This document shows, one piece after another, positions 33,812 through 42,982 of a stretch of DNA of 64,000 nt (its first letter is position 1; the number at the start of each line of letters is the position of its first letter). The notes beneath the pieces are model-generated. The model ran no database searches. It was not told the DNA's origin and saw nothing but the letters and a program-made list of their open reading frames with translations. A program made the position numbers and the translations under genes. Where the stretch lies: NCBI GenBank assembly GCA_905214425.1, contig CAJMLY010000001.1:127372-191371 (forward strand). Direction: 5' to 3'. Origin of the DNA: an uncultured bacterium. GTDB lineage: Bacteria; Actinomycetota; Coriobacteriia; Coriobacteriales; Coriobacteriaceae.

Positions 33812-35092
33812 TTACAGGCCGCAGGCTGCTTTGAGTTCTTCGACTCGGTCGGTTTTCTCCCAGGTGAAGTCGGGGTCTTCGCGGCCGAAGTGACCGTAGG
33901 CTGCCGTCTTTTCGTAGATGGGGCGACGCAGGTCTAGGTCGCGTATGATGGCGCCCGGGCGCAGGTCGAAGGTCTTCTCTACGGCTTCAACGATCTTGTC
34001 CTCGGCAACATGTGCGGTACCGAAGGTGTCGATCATGATTGAGAGGGGCTTGGAAACGCCGATGGCGTAGGCAAGCTCGACTTCGCAGCGGTCGGCCAGC
34101 CCGGCGGCGACCACGTTCTTGGCGACCCAGCGCGCGGCATACGCGGCGGAGCGGTCAACCTTGGTGCAGTCCTTGCCGCTAAAGGCACCGCCGCCGTGAC
34201 GGCCGTAGCCGCCGTAGGTGTCGACGATGATTTTGCGGCCGGTGAGGCCCGTGTCGCCCATGGGGCCGCCTACGACAAAGCGACCGGTGGGGTTCACGTA
34301 GATGTCCGCGTTGTCCCACGGCATGTTCTCAGCGGCCATGACCGGGGTGATGACGTGTTCGATGAGGTCGGCCTTGATCTTGCCCATGTCCTCGATTTCG
34401 GCGGCGTGCTGCGTGGAGATGACGATCGTCGTGACCTCGACGGGCTTGCCTTCCTCGTAGCGCACGGTGACCTGGGTCTTGCCGTCGGGACGCAGGTAGG
34501 GCAGGGTGCCGTCGTGGCGCACGGCTGCCAGGCGCTCGGCCAGGCGGCTTGCCAGGTAGTGTGGCATGGGCATGAGGGTCTTGGTCTCGTTGGAGGCATA
34601 ACCGAACATCATGCCCTGGTCGCCGGCACCGATCAGGTCGATCGGGTCGGTGGTAGCGCCGGTCTGGGTCTCGAAGGACTCGTCGACGCCCTGGGCGATA
34701 TCGGGCGACTGTTCGTGGATGAGGCTCATAACGCCGCAGGTGTCGCAGTCAAAACCGAACTTGGCACGGTTGTAGCCAATGCGGCGGATAACACCGCGGG
34801 CGATTTCCTGTACGTCGACGTAGGCCTGGGTGCGAATCTCGCCGGCGACGATGACGGTGCCGGTGGTCACGAGGGTCTCGCAGGCGCAGCGGACGTTCTC
34901 CACGTTGGCAGGCACGCCATTGGGGGCGATGTAGCCCTGCTCCTGGAGCTCTATTTCTTTGGCGAGGATTGCGTCGAGGACGGCGTCGCTGATCTGGTCG
35001 GCGATCTTATCGGGATGACCTTCGGTCACCGACTCCGACGTAAAAACAAAGGACCCGTGTTGGGGCGGGATGGAACGAAGTTCTTCTGACAT
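33812..35092 (-). CDS. metK: S-adenosylmethionine synthetase
   Basis: 426 aa. Motifs: [20 protein letters not shown] near the N-terminus, [16 protein letters not shown] near residue 140, the nucleotide-binding [20 protein letters not shown] near 285, and a final [17 protein letters not shown] block. It forms SAM from methionine and ATP, which feeds the many SAM-dependent enzymes in this window (CbiD, CbiE/T, CbiF, CbiH, RsmB, radical SAM). Ribosome site AAAGGA lies upstream. About 30 residues longer than E. coli MetK through internal insertions. Confidence 0.96.
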   Translation of the reverse strand: MSEELRSIPPQHGSFVFTSESVTEGHPDKIADQISDAVLDAILAKEIELQEQGYIAPNGVPANVENVRCACETLVTTGTVIVAGEIRTQAYVDVQEIARGVIRRIGYNRAKFGFDCDTCGVMSLIHEQSPDIAQGVDESFETQTGATTDPIDLIGAGDQGMMFGYASNETKTLMPMPHYLASRLAERLAAVRHDGTLPYLRPDGKTQVTVRYEEGKPVEVTTIVISTQHAAEIEDMGKIKADLIEHVITPVMAAENMPWDNADIYVNPTGRFVVGGPMGDTGLTGRKIIVDTYGGYGRHGGGAFSGKDCTKVDRSAAYAARWVAKNVVAAGLADRCEVELAYAIGVSKPLSIMIDTFGTAHVAEDKIVEAVEKTFDLRPGAIIRDLDLRRPIYEKTAAYGHFGREDPDFTWEKTDRVEELKAACGL

Positions 35093-35114
35093 GATTGTCC
35101 TTTCAAAAACGTGT

Positions 35115-35141
35115 CCCGGCGACCGTTACCATTCCGCCGGG
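35115..35141 (-). promoter_or_regulatory. stem-loop in the metK 5' leader
   Basis: CCCGGCG and CGCCGGG arms (7 bp) enclose a 13-nt loop about 22 bp upstream of the metK start codon on the minus strand. It could affect translation. It does not match a SAM riboswitch that I can recognise. Confidence 0.35.
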
Positions 35142-35201
35142 CTCTCTATGCAAGGGCACATCATAGCGCGTAAATCAAACATTCACACCCTTTCCGCACC
35201 T

Positions 35202-35340
35202 ACTCATTGGGGACAGACTTAAATGACCTGCCTTACTCATTGGGGACAGACATAAATGACCAGCCTTTGGACACTCATTGTCGGCTAGCCTTAAAGCCTT
35301 CCCCCAACGACTGGTCATTTAAGTCTGTCCCCAATGAATG
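35202..35340. repeat. three copies of a 26-bp CATTGGGGACAGA repeat, two direct and one inverted
   Basis: Copies at 35202-35228 and 35235-35261 share CATTGGGGACAGAC followed by TAAATGACC (T or A differing in the middle). A third, at 35312-35340, is the reverse complement. The second and third can pair to give a stem with a 50-nt loop. Located between the divergent metK and gltX genes, within the 331-bp gap that otherwise shows only promoters. Confidence 0.85.
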
Positions 35341-35423
35341 GGTCGGTGCCCTTTGTGCGGAGGCTGCTTTGATGCTTTATACTGGTGCGGTTAGACATCC
35401 ATCCTGCAATCGAGGAGATTTCC

Positions 35424-36899
35424 ATGGCATCAGACGTTCGCGTCCGCTTTGCACCCTCACCGACGGGCAAGCTGCACATCGGCGGCGCCCGCACCGCTAT
35501 CTATAACTGGGCTTTCGCCCGCGCAAACGGCGGCACGTTCATCCTGCGCATCGACGACACCGACCCCACCCGCTCCACCGACGAGAACACGCAGATCATC
35601 CTGCGCGCCATGCGTTGGCTGGGCCTGGACTGGGACGAGGGTCCCGAGGTGGGCGGCGATTTTGGCCCCTACGCCCAGACCGAGCGCTTGGACCTGTACA
35701 AGCAGGCCGCCCAGAAGCTTTGGGACGAGGGCAAGGCCTATCCCTGCTTCTGCACCAAGGAGCAGCTCGACGCCGACCGCAAGGCCGCGCAGGAGCGCAA
35801 GGACCCCTTCCAGGGCTATCAGCGCCGTTGCCGCGATCTTGATCCCGAGGAGGCCCGCCGCCGCATCGAGGCCGGGGAGTCCTACGTCCTGCGCATCAAG
35901 GTGCCCGAGGACCGCGGCGACGTCGTCATCCACGATGCCGTCCACGGAGAGGTGACCTTCGACGCCAAGGAGCTCGACGACTTTGTCATCTTCCGCTCCG
36001 ACGGTACGCCCACGTATAACTTCGCGACCGTCGTCGACGACGCCATGATGAAGATCACCCACGTCATCCGCGGCGACGACCACCTGTCCAACACCCCGCG
36101 CCAGGTCATGGTCTACGAGGCCCTCGGCGCTCCCGTGCCCACGTTCGCTCACATCTCCATGATCCTGGGCGCCGACGGCAAAAAGCTCTCCAAGCGCCAC
36201 GGCGCCACCTCGGTGGAGGAGTACCGCGACGCCGGCTACCTGTCCGACGCCTTTGTCAACTACCTGGCGCTGCTCGGCTGGTCGCTCGACGGCGAAACCA
36301 CGATCATCCCGCGCGATGTCCTGGCCAGTAAGTTCTCGCTCGACCGCATCTCCAAGAACCCGGCGACCTTCGACCCCAAGAAGCTCGACTGGGTCAACGC
36401 CGAGTACATCAATGGCATGTCCGATGCTCAGTTTGCCGACGAGATCATGGTTCCCGAGCTGCACGAGGCGGGTCTCATCGAGGGTAATGTCGAGTACGGC
36501 GAGGATTGGATCGACGCGCTTGCCGCCATCGTTAAGCCGCGCACCAAGATGCCGGCCGACGCCGTGACCGTCGCCGCTCCCATCTTCGCTACGGCCGAGA
36601 CGCTCGAGTATGACGAGAAGTCCGTCAACAAGGGCCTGGCCAAGGAAGGCATGGGTGCCATTCTGGACGCCGCCAAGGCCGCGCTCGAGGGTGTTACCGA
36701 GTGGACCGCCGCGAACATCGACGCTGCGCTTGAGCCGCTGCCCGAGCAGATGGACCTCAAGAAGCGCGTGGTGTTCCAGGCCGTGCGCGTCGCCGTTTGC
36801 GGCAACATGGTGAGCCCTCCGCTGGGCGAGACCATGGCACTCGTCGGCCGCGACGACTGCCTGGCGCGTATCGACCGCGCCCGCACGATGGCGCTGTAA
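35424..36899 (+). CDS. gltX: glutamyl-tRNA synthetase
   Basis: 491 aa, class I aaRS. ATG at 35424 behind GAGGAGA. HIGH-type motif RFAPSPTGKLHIGGARTA at residue 7-24, the KMSKS equivalent KKLSKRHG near residue 255, and the anticodon-binding helical C-terminus. It charges tRNA-Glu (two genes at 260-435). Whether it also misacylates tRNA-Gln depends on GatCAB, which is not in this window. Followed by its own terminator. Confidence 0.96.
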   Translation: MASDVRVRFAPSPTGKLHIGGARTAIYNWAFARANGGTFILRIDDTDPTRSTDENTQIILRAMRWLGLDWDEGPEVGGDFGPYAQTERLDLYKQAAQKLWDEGKAYPCFCTKEQLDADRKAAQERKDPFQGYQRRCRDLDPEEARRRIEAGESYVLRIKVPEDRGDVVIHDAVHGEVTFDAKELDDFVIFRSDGTPTYNFATVVDDAMMKITHVIRGDDHLSNTPRQVMVYEALGAPVPTFAHISMILGADGKKLSKRHGATSVEEYRDAGYLSDAFVNYLALLGWSLDGETTIIPRDVLASKFSLDRISKNPATFDPKKLDWVNAEYINGMSDAQFADEIMVPELHEAGLIEGNVEYGEDWIDALAAIVKPRTKMPADAVTVAAPIFATAETLEYDEKSVNKGLAKEGMGAILDAAKAALEGVTEWTAANIDAALEPLPEQMDLKKRVVFQAVRVAVCGNMVSPPLGETMALVGRDDCLARIDRARTMAL

Positions 36900-36922
36900 T
36901 CGCTGCGCAAACGTATGTATCC

Positions 36923-36957
36923 GAGCCCCGTTCACCCCGAGCGGGGCTCTTGTTTCT
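36923..36957 (+). terminator. Rho-independent terminator of gltX
   Basis: GAGCCCCG and CGGGGCTC form an 8-bp stem with an 11-nt loop, followed by TTGTTTCTG, 24 bp after the gltX stop. Confidence 0.75.
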
Positions 36958-36988
36958 GTAGACGTATGGGATAGGAGGTGCTGGGGCC

Positions 36989-39442
36989 ATGGCCGAGCAA
37001 CTTTCGCTGTTTGGTTCGCCGGAACCGGAGGAGTCTCCGGCGGCGCCGGCTTCCGCTGCTGCCACGGCCAAGCCCGAGCCTGCACTTGAGCCCATTGCCG
37101 CCTATACGAGCGTGGCTCTCGACATCCCCACCCGTGCGCTGTCCGAACCGTTTGCTTACGGCGTCCCCGAGTCCCTTGCCAACGAGGCCCAGGTCGGATC
37201 GACGGTCCTGGTCCACTTTGGCAACCGTGCCGCCGCAGGCTACATCGTCGATATTGCGCTCGAGCTGGGCGTCCTGCAAGGCAACAATGCCCTCGACCCT
37301 TCGCGCATCAAGCCCGTCGAAGCCATCCTCAGCAAACCGCTCTTTACAGCCGAGGCTGCCCGCATCTCGCGCTGGATGAGCCGCGAGTATGTCGCGACGC
37401 TTTCCGAGTGCCTGCGTTTGTTCTTGCCCCCGGGTGGAAGTCCGCGCGTGGTCAAGGGCGATGACGGCGTGTGGACGGTTGAGCGCCCCGCCGTCAAGCC
37501 TATCCAAAATCGCTGGGTCATGCTCACGCCCGAGGGTTTCGACTACACGCCGCCCAAGACCGCGGTTCGCCAGCGTCAGCTCATCGAGGCGCTCCAATGC
37601 GGCCCGGTCACGACGCGCGATCTCAACCTGCTCTACAACAACATGTCGGCGACCATCAAGGCGCTCGAAAAGCGCGGCGTCGTGGTGGTGGAGGAGCGTC
37701 GCGCCTGGCGTGGCTGCAGCGAGCAGACCACGCTGTCCTCGGCAAGCGGTAAGGCACCAGTCGCGCTCACGAACGGCCAGCAGCAGGCGCTCGCGCAGAT
37801 TGAGCGCGCTCGTCTGGACGCTCATGGCGACGTGGTGCTGGTCGACGGCGTCACCGGCTCCGGCAAAACCGAGGTTTACCTCTCCGCGATCGAGCGCGTG
37901 CTCGCGGCCGGCCGTTCGGCCTGCGTGCTGGTGCCCGAGATCTCGCTGACGGCCCAGACCGTCGGCCGCTTCCGCTCGCGCTTTGGCGAGACGGTCGCCG
38001 TGTTCCATTCGCGCCTTTCGGCTGGCGAGCGCCTGGACCAGTGGGATATGGTCGCCAGCGGTGCGGCCCGCGTGGTCGTCGGCGCCCGCTCGGCGCTCTT
38101 TTGCCCGCTCAGCGACTTGGGCCTCATCATCATCGACGAGGAGCATGAGACCAGTTACAAGCAGGGTTCCAGTCCGCGCTACCACGCGCGCGAGGTGGCG
38201 GCAGAGATGGCGCGGCGTTACCGCTGCCCGCTTGTGTTGGGCTCCGCCACGCCCTCGGCCGAGGCTCTCGACCGCTGCCGCCGCGGCATGTATAACGGTG
38301 CCACCTGGACGCGCGTCGAGATGCCCGAGCGCCCGGGACACGCCGTGCTGCCGACTGTCCGCATTGCCGACCTGCGCCGCGAGTTCTCGCATGGCAGCGG
38401 CTGCATGTTCTCAAAACCCTTGATGGAGGGCTTGGAGCGTGTGGTCGAGCGCCGCGAGAAGGCCGTGCTGTTGCACAACCGCCGTGGCTTTGCGCCGTTC
38501 TTGATGTGCCGCGAGTGCGGATGCGTCCCCACCTGCAATCACTGCTCCACCGCGCTTACATATCACGAGCGCACGCACACGCTGCAATGTCACACCTGCG
38601 GTTCGTCTTGGCGCGTGCAGCCGTATCCCGCGCCCACGAGCCGATGCCCCAAATGTGGCAGTCGCTACCTGGCAAAAATGGGTCTGGGAACGCAGCAGAT
38701 CGAGGACGCACTGCATCAGATGCTTCCCGAGGATGTCGCCATTATTCGCATGGATGCCGATTCCACGCGCGGCAAGGATGCGCACAAAAAGCTGCTCGAG
38801 CAGTTCGATGCGGCGGATTGTGCCGTGTTGCTGGGCACCCAAATGATCGCAAAGGGTCTCGATTTTCCCGAGGTCACGCTCGTAGGCGTGGTCAATGCCG
38901 ACTTCGCCCTCAAGCTGCCGGACTTCCGCGCAGGGGAGCGCGCCTACGATCTGCTGGAGCAGGTTGCGGGCCGCGCCGGCCGCGGCGATCGCCCCGGCGA
39001 GGTTATCATCCAGACCTACCTGCCCGAGGACCCGGTCATCCGCGCCGTCGCCGAGCACGACCGCTCGATTTTTACCGACTACGACCTGGACCAGCGCCGC
39101 GACGCGCTGTACCCGCCGTTTGTTCGCCTGGTCAACATCTTGGTATGGTCGGCGAACCGAGACGACGCGCAGGACTACATCGGCCGCATCGCGAAGCTCC
39201 TCAAGCGCCGCTGGCATGCCGCCGCGCCCGACTTTTTGCGGGCGGGGAGCGCCGTGCCTCAGGTGCTGGGCCCGGCTTCATGTGTAATCGAGAGAGCCAA
39301 GGACCGTTACCGCTTCCATCTGCTTGTAAAGTCGCCGGTAGGGTACCATGTCTCTGATGATATCGACGCCTGCCTCAAAGAGGTGGGCTCTGTGCGCGGC
39401 GTGAGCGTGAGCGTTGACGTCGACGCCTATGATTTGATGTAA
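36989..39442 (+). CDS. priA: primosomal replication protein N' (PriA helicase)
   Basis: 817 aa. A DNA-binding N-terminal domain (from about residue 35) is followed by the helicase core: Walker A VTGSGKTEVYL near residue 290, DEEHETSYKQG near 378, and SATPSAEAL. Zinc-binding cysteines occur as CRECGCVPTCNHC and CHTCG then CPKCG. Motif VI is in LLEQVAGRAGRGDRPG. It restarts stalled replication forks. AGGAGG is upstream. The first 30 residues are an acidic, Ala/Pro-rich extension. First gene of a priA-def pair. Confidence 0.95.
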   Translation: MAEQLSLFGSPEPEESPAAPASAAATAKPEPALEPIAAYTSVALDIPTRALSEPFAYGVPESLANEAQVGSTVLVHFGNRAAAGYIVDIALELGVLQGNNALDPSRIKPVEAILSKPLFTAEAARISRWMSREYVATLSECLRLFLPPGGSPRVVKGDDGVWTVERPAVKPIQNRWVMLTPEGFDYTPPKTAVRQRQLIEALQCGPVTTRDLNLLYNNMSATIKALEKRGVVVVEERRAWRGCSEQTTLSSASGKAPVALTNGQQQALAQIERARLDAHGDVVLVDGVTGSGKTEVYLSAIERVLAAGRSACVLVPEISLTAQTVGRFRSRFGETVAVFHSRLSAGERLDQWDMVASGAARVVVGARSALFCPLSDLGLIIIDEEHETSYKQGSSPRYHAREVAAEMARRYRCPLVLGSATPSAEALDRCRRGMYNGATWTRVEMPERPGHAVLPTVRIADLRREFSHGSGCMFSKPLMEGLERVVERREKAVLLHNRRGFAPFLMCRECGCVPTCNHCSTALTYHERTHTLQCHTCGSSWRVQPYPAPTSRCPKCGSRYLAKMGLGTQQIEDALHQMLPEDVAIIRMDADSTRGKDAHKKLLEQFDAADCAVLLGTQMIAKGLDFPEVTLVGVVNADFALKLPDFRAGERAYDLLEQVAGRAGRGDRPGEVIIQTYLPEDPVIRAVAEHDRSIFTDYDLDQRRDALYPPFVRLVNILVWSANRDDAQDYIGRIAKLLKRRWHAAAPDFLRAGSAVPQVLGPASCVIERAKDRYRFHLLVKSPVGYHVSDDIDACLKEVGSVRGVSVSVDVDAYDLM

Positions 39443-39460
39443 CAACCCGAAAGGATGGCC

Positions 39461-39997
39461 ATGGAAGCCAACGGAATCGTACTGTCGCCCGACCCTCGTC
39501 TGCGCCAGGAGTGCGCCGTCATCGAGGAGATCACTCCGGCGATCGAGGCACTTGCCGAGAAGATGAAGAAAATGATGTTCGAGAACGGCGGTTGCGGCCT
39601 GGCTGCCCCGCAGATCGGCGAGCTTATTCAGCTCGTCACCATCGACTGCGATTACAGCGACAAGAACGACTACGATCCGTACGTGCTCATCAATCCCGTC
39701 ATTGTTGAGCAGAGCGACCATCTGGTGCCCTTTAGCGAGGGCTGCCTGTCCATCCCCGGCATTAGCTGCGAGATTGAGCGTCCCGACCATGTCGTCGTCG
39801 AGGCGTACGACTTGGACGCCAACCTGATTCGCTATGAGGCTTCGGGCGACCTGTTCTGCGTGTGCCTGCAGCACGAGATCGATCACCTGCACGGTAACAC
39901 CATGTTCGAGCGACTGAAGCCCATGCAGAGGATCAAGGCCGTCAAGGAGTACCAGGACGCCCTGGCCCGCGGCGCTCGACCGGGCGAGACGGAGTAG
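39461..39997 (+). CDS. def: peptide deformylase
   Basis: 178 aa. GAAAGG at 39449-39454 fits the ATG at 39461 (6-bp spacing) better than the ATG at 39455. Metal and catalytic motifs are complete: GGCGLAAPQIG, EGCLSIPG and QHEIDHLHG. It removes the N-formyl group from nascent proteins. It partners functionally with fmt, the next gene, but a terminator and a long palindrome separate them. Confidence 0.95.
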   Translation: MEANGIVLSPDPRLRQECAVIEEITPAIEALAEKMKKMMFENGGCGLAAPQIGELIQLVTIDCDYSDKNDYDPYVLINPVIVEQSDHLVPFSEGCLSIPGISCEIERPDHVVVEAYDLDANLIRYEASGDLFCVCLQHEIDHLHGNTMFERLKPMQRIKAVKEYQDALARGARPGETE

Positions 39998-40005
39998 GTT
40001 TGTCC

Positions 40006-40101
40006 GTCCCCGGGGCACCCGCCTATATCATCCCGTGCTCAAACATTCTCGCTGCGCTGCGAAACTGCGCGCGGGACGATATAGGCGGGTGCCCCGGGGA
40101 C
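40006..40101. repeat. 96-bp element with 30-bp inverted repeats
   Basis: Arms 40006-40035 and 40072-40101 are reverse complements over 30 bases with one mismatch; the edge is GTCCCCGGGGCACCCGCC. The 36-nt centre contains GCTGCGCTGCG. It starts 9 bp after the def stop. It is distinct in sequence from the 69-bp family and from the 33524 element. Confidence 0.85.
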
Positions 40102-40176
40102 TACGTTGACGCTGCTTGTCTCGCCCGGGTGCCTTGGGCCAGGGAGGGGCGTCTTCGCTGATAATTGCTTTGTTGG

Positions 40177-40210
40177 AAGAGCTGCTTTTATTGCGGCTCT
40201 TTCTTTGGTT
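40177..40210 (+). terminator. terminator after priA-def
   Basis: AAGAGC-TGC and GC-GGCTCTT arms with an AT-rich 7-nt loop, followed by TCTTTGGTTTTGGG. Probably ends the priA-def transcript 180 bp after the def stop. The rest of the def-fmt gap (to 40318) holds no gene I can support. Confidence 0.55.
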
Positions 40211-40318
40211 TTGGGTATATTTGTCTTTGTTGAACTGTTCTTGCGGCTGGGTGCGCTTGCGACCTGGAACGCTTTTTTGTAGCCGTCTCGGCTCGTTATT
40301 GAGAGGAGACTAACTTTT

Positions 40319-41239
40319 ATGCGTATTGTGTTTATGGGTACGCCCGATTTTGCTGTGCCTTCGCTGACTTCGCTTGTTGAGGCTGGGAATGAGATTGCGC
40401 TTGTTATTACTCGTCCTGATGCTGTTCGTGGGCGTGGTAAGAAGCTTGAGCCGTCTCCTGTTAAGGCCAAGGCGCTTGAGCTGGGGTTGCCGGTTATTGA
40501 GGCTAATCGTATGACACCTGAGGTCGTTGAGGCGCTTAAGACTGCCCAGGCTGACATTTTCTGCGTGGCTGCCTATGGTTGCATTTTGCCTGATGAGGTG
40601 TTGCATATGGCGCCGCTTGGTATTGTGAATGTTCATGCGTCCTTGCTGCCTCGTTGGCGTGGGGCTGCTCCCATTCAGCGTGCGATTCTCGCTGGTGATG
40701 AGGTTGCCGGCGTTTCCATTATGCGTATTGGGCATGGCGTGGATACCGGCGCTTATTGTGCGCAGGCCTCGACCTCGGTTGCCGGTAAGCATGCTGAGGC
40801 GCTGACCATGGAGCTTGGTGAGCTTGGCGGCAAACTGCTTGCCGATACGCTTCCTTCGCTTGCCGATGGCACCGCCGTGTGGACTGAACAGGATGAGTCG
40901 CTTGTTACCCATGCTGCCAAGATTTCTAAGCAGGAGATGCGTCTTGACCCTCAGATGGCGGCACTTGATTGTGTGCGTCATGTGCTTGCCTCGTCCGACA
41001 CCGCTCCCGCTCGTTGTGTGATTGCCGGCAAGTCGGTTCGCGTGCTCGATGCTGAGCCGGCTGATGTGTCGCTTGGCGAAGGCGCTGTTGCCGTTAAGGG
41101 CAAGCGTGTTTACCTTGGTCTTTCCGATGGTGCGGTTGAACTGCTCGAGGTTAAGCCCGATGGCAAGCGTGCCATGGCCGCTTCTGCTTGGGCTGCTGGG
41201 CTGCAAGGCGCCGATCTTATCTGGGGTGTTTTGTCATGA
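40319..41239 (+). CDS. fmt: methionyl-tRNA formyltransferase
   Basis: 306 aa. Motifs: RIVFMGTPDFAVPSL at the N-terminus, the formyl-THF binding site in VNVHASLLPRWRGAAPIQRA near residue 105, and GHGVDTGAY. The C-terminal domain binds tRNA. It formylates initiator Met-tRNA. GAGAGGAGA lies about 10 bp upstream of the ATG. Codon third positions are strongly T-biased (GTT, GCT, CTT), unlike def just upstream. It overlaps rsmB by 4 bp. Confidence 0.95.
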   Translation: MRIVFMGTPDFAVPSLTSLVEAGNEIALVITRPDAVRGRGKKLEPSPVKAKALELGLPVIEANRMTPEVVEALKTAQADIFCVAAYGCILPDEVLHMAPLGIVNVHASLLPRWRGAAPIQRAILAGDEVAGVSIMRIGHGVDTGAYCAQASTSVAGKHAEALTMELGELGGKLLADTLPSLADGTAVWTEQDESLVTHAAKISKQEMRLDPQMAALDCVRHVLASSDTAPARCVIAGKSVRVLDAEPADVSLGEGAVAVKGKRVYLGLSDGAVELLEVKPDGKRAMAASAWAAGLQGADLIWGVLS

Positions 41240-42636
41240 GCAAGTTGTCTCCCGCGCGCAAGCTTGCGCTCGATGTGCTAATGGAGGCCGATCGCCGCGG
41301 CATGTATGCGCGTGACGTGCTGTCCTCTCGCGCATCGGCCAAGGCTATTGACCAGCGCGATTCCGCTTTTGCCGCCCGCTTGGCGCTGGGTGTGGCCGCT
41401 ACGCAGGGTATTTTGGACGAGCTGCTCGACCAGTTTCTCGATAAGCCCAAAAAGGTCGCGCCGCGTGTTCGCATGGCGCTTCGCATCTCGGCCTTTGAGA
41501 TGCTCTACCTGCATACGCCTGGCCGCGTTGCGGTGAGTCAGGGCGTTGAGCTGGTGCGCAGCGGAGCTAAGTCTGCCGCCGGTTTGGCCAATGCCGTGCT
41601 GCATAAGGTCGCGGATAACGTTGAGGACTTTGCCACTGCGTCCGATGTAGACGAGTCTGAGCGACGCTTGGTTCGTCTGTCGCGCCTGATGGGTCTGCCG
41701 CGTTGGCTGTGCGCTCGTATTATGGCTTCGTTTGACACACCGGAGGGCGCGCTTAGCTTTGCCGGTAATCTGGCCCCCGCTCCGCTGGCCCTGCATGAGA
41801 ACGCCTTTGCGACCAAGCCCGATCCGTATATCTCGCAGCTCGTCGCGCCTGTCTTCCCGGGCTGCCATGCCCCGGTTGATGCCCAGGTTACCGTTGCTTC
41901 GGGTGTGTTTGAGCGTGCTGCCGCGGTGGCATCTGATCTCAACGCGCAGCTTATCGCCACAGCTGCCACGCGCCCTGGTAGCTGCCTTGAGATTGGTGCC
42001 GGTCGTGGCACCAAGACCTATGTGATGATGTGCCAGGCCAAGCGTGCGGGCTATGAGCGTCAGCATACGGCGCTCGATCTGCATGATCGCAAGTGCGATC
42101 TGAATCTCGCTCGCCTGCATAAGGCGGGTATTACGGGTGTTCGTACGGTTTCGGGTGATGCCTGCGAGCTTGAAGAGGTGCTCACATCGTTTGATGCCAT
42201 GCTTGGCGAGCCGGTTAAGTTCGATACGGTGTTTATCGATGCGCCGTGCTCGGGCACCGGCACCATGCGTCGTCATCCCGAGATTCCCTGGCACCTGACC
42301 GAGAACGATGTTACGACTGAGCTGCCCAAGCTGCAGCTGACGATGCTCAAGGAAGCAGCCGCGCGCGTTGCCGAGGATGGCGAGCTTATCTATGCGACGT
42401 GCTCGGTCTTTGATGAGGAGAACGCGCAGGTCGTGGATGCCTTCCTGGCCTCTCCCGAGGGCGCCGACTTTACCGTGGCGCCGCTCTCCGAAGCCCAAAT
42501 TCTGCAGTTACCCGAGTTCGAACAAGCCAAGAAGCTTGTCTCCGTACGCCAAAACGACCGTGGACTTTTCCAAAGCGTCCCCGTAAACGCCGACTCCTAC
42601 GACGGTCACTTCTGCGCCCGCCTGGTCCACAAGTAA
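41236..42636 (+). CDS. rsmB: 16S rRNA (cytosine967-C5)-methyltransferase
   Basis: 466 aa. ATG at 41236 overlaps the fmt TGA (ATGA). An N-terminal NusB-like helical domain (residues 1-about 140, KLALDVLMEADRRGMYARDV) is followed by a SAM-dependent methyltransferase domain: CLEIGAGRGTKTYVM near 255, IDAPCSGTGTMRRHPEI with the release Cys near 340, and ELIYATCSVFDEEN with the catalytic Cys near 395. LEIGAGRGTKT replaces the usual LD-x-APGGKT motif. Third-position T bias continues from fmt and fades in the last 40 codons. Confidence 0.92.
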   Translation: MSKLSPARKLALDVLMEADRRGMYARDVLSSRASAKAIDQRDSAFAARLALGVAATQGILDELLDQFLDKPKKVAPRVRMALRISAFEMLYLHTPGRVAVSQGVELVRSGAKSAAGLANAVLHKVADNVEDFATASDVDESERRLVRLSRLMGLPRWLCARIMASFDTPEGALSFAGNLAPAPLALHENAFATKPDPYISQLVAPVFPGCHAPVDAQVTVASGVFERAAAVASDLNAQLIATAATRPGSCLEIGAGRGTKTYVMMCQAKRAGYERQHTALDLHDRKCDLNLARLHKAGITGVRTVSGDACELEEVLTSFDAMLGEPVKFDTVFIDAPCSGTGTMRRHPEIPWHLTENDVTTELPKLQLTMLKEAAARVAEDGELIYATCSVFDEENAQVVDAFLASPEGADFTVAPLSEAQILQLPEFEQAKKLVSVRQNDRGLFQSVPVNADSYDGHFCARLVHK

Positions 42637-42641
42637 CAACT

Positions 42642-42710
42642 AAGTTGCGGTGAAATAGGGATTGAACAGCGGCTTCTAGCCGCCAAACAGTTCTTATTTC
42701 ACCGCAACTC
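42642..42710. repeat. 69-bp palindromic repeat, copy 3
   Basis: Arms AAGTTGCGGTGAAATA and TATTTCACCGCAACT are perfect, and the centre GCGGC-TTCTA-GCCGC forms its own hairpin. It begins 5 bp after the rsmB stop and may serve as its terminator. Confidence 0.88.
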
Positions 42711-42982
42711 AGAAGGTCATGCGAGCGGAAATCGCAATAGCGGTAAAGAGTGGGAAAACAGCCCTGTTTCATACTTGCTGCTATCAAAAGTAGGGCGGAT
42801 TACGGGGCTAGATTGGTGATGCCCGACCACAGCAAAAATGGCCTAAATAAAACCGCAGGTAGATGGTTTGTTGAAATTTGCAAATTACCGGAATGGATAG
42901 AGGTTGTCAATTCAGCCCCGTAATCCGGCAAAGTTTTGAAAAGCTACAAACTTAGCATCAGCCCGAAATCCGATCTAAAGAA
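42711..42982. other. 272-bp AT-rich non-coding segment between two 69-bp repeats
   Basis: No supportable ORF on either strand. It contains a 13-bp inverted repeat, GGATTACGGGGCT at 42797-42809 and AGCCCCGTAATCC at 42914-42926. Base composition is clearly lower in GC than the flanking genes. Confidence 0.6.

Noticed and set aside
35093..35200. SAM riboswitch upstream of metK
   Set aside because: Only one 7-bp stem-loop is present; none of the conserved SAM-I, II or SMK sequence blocks could be recognised.
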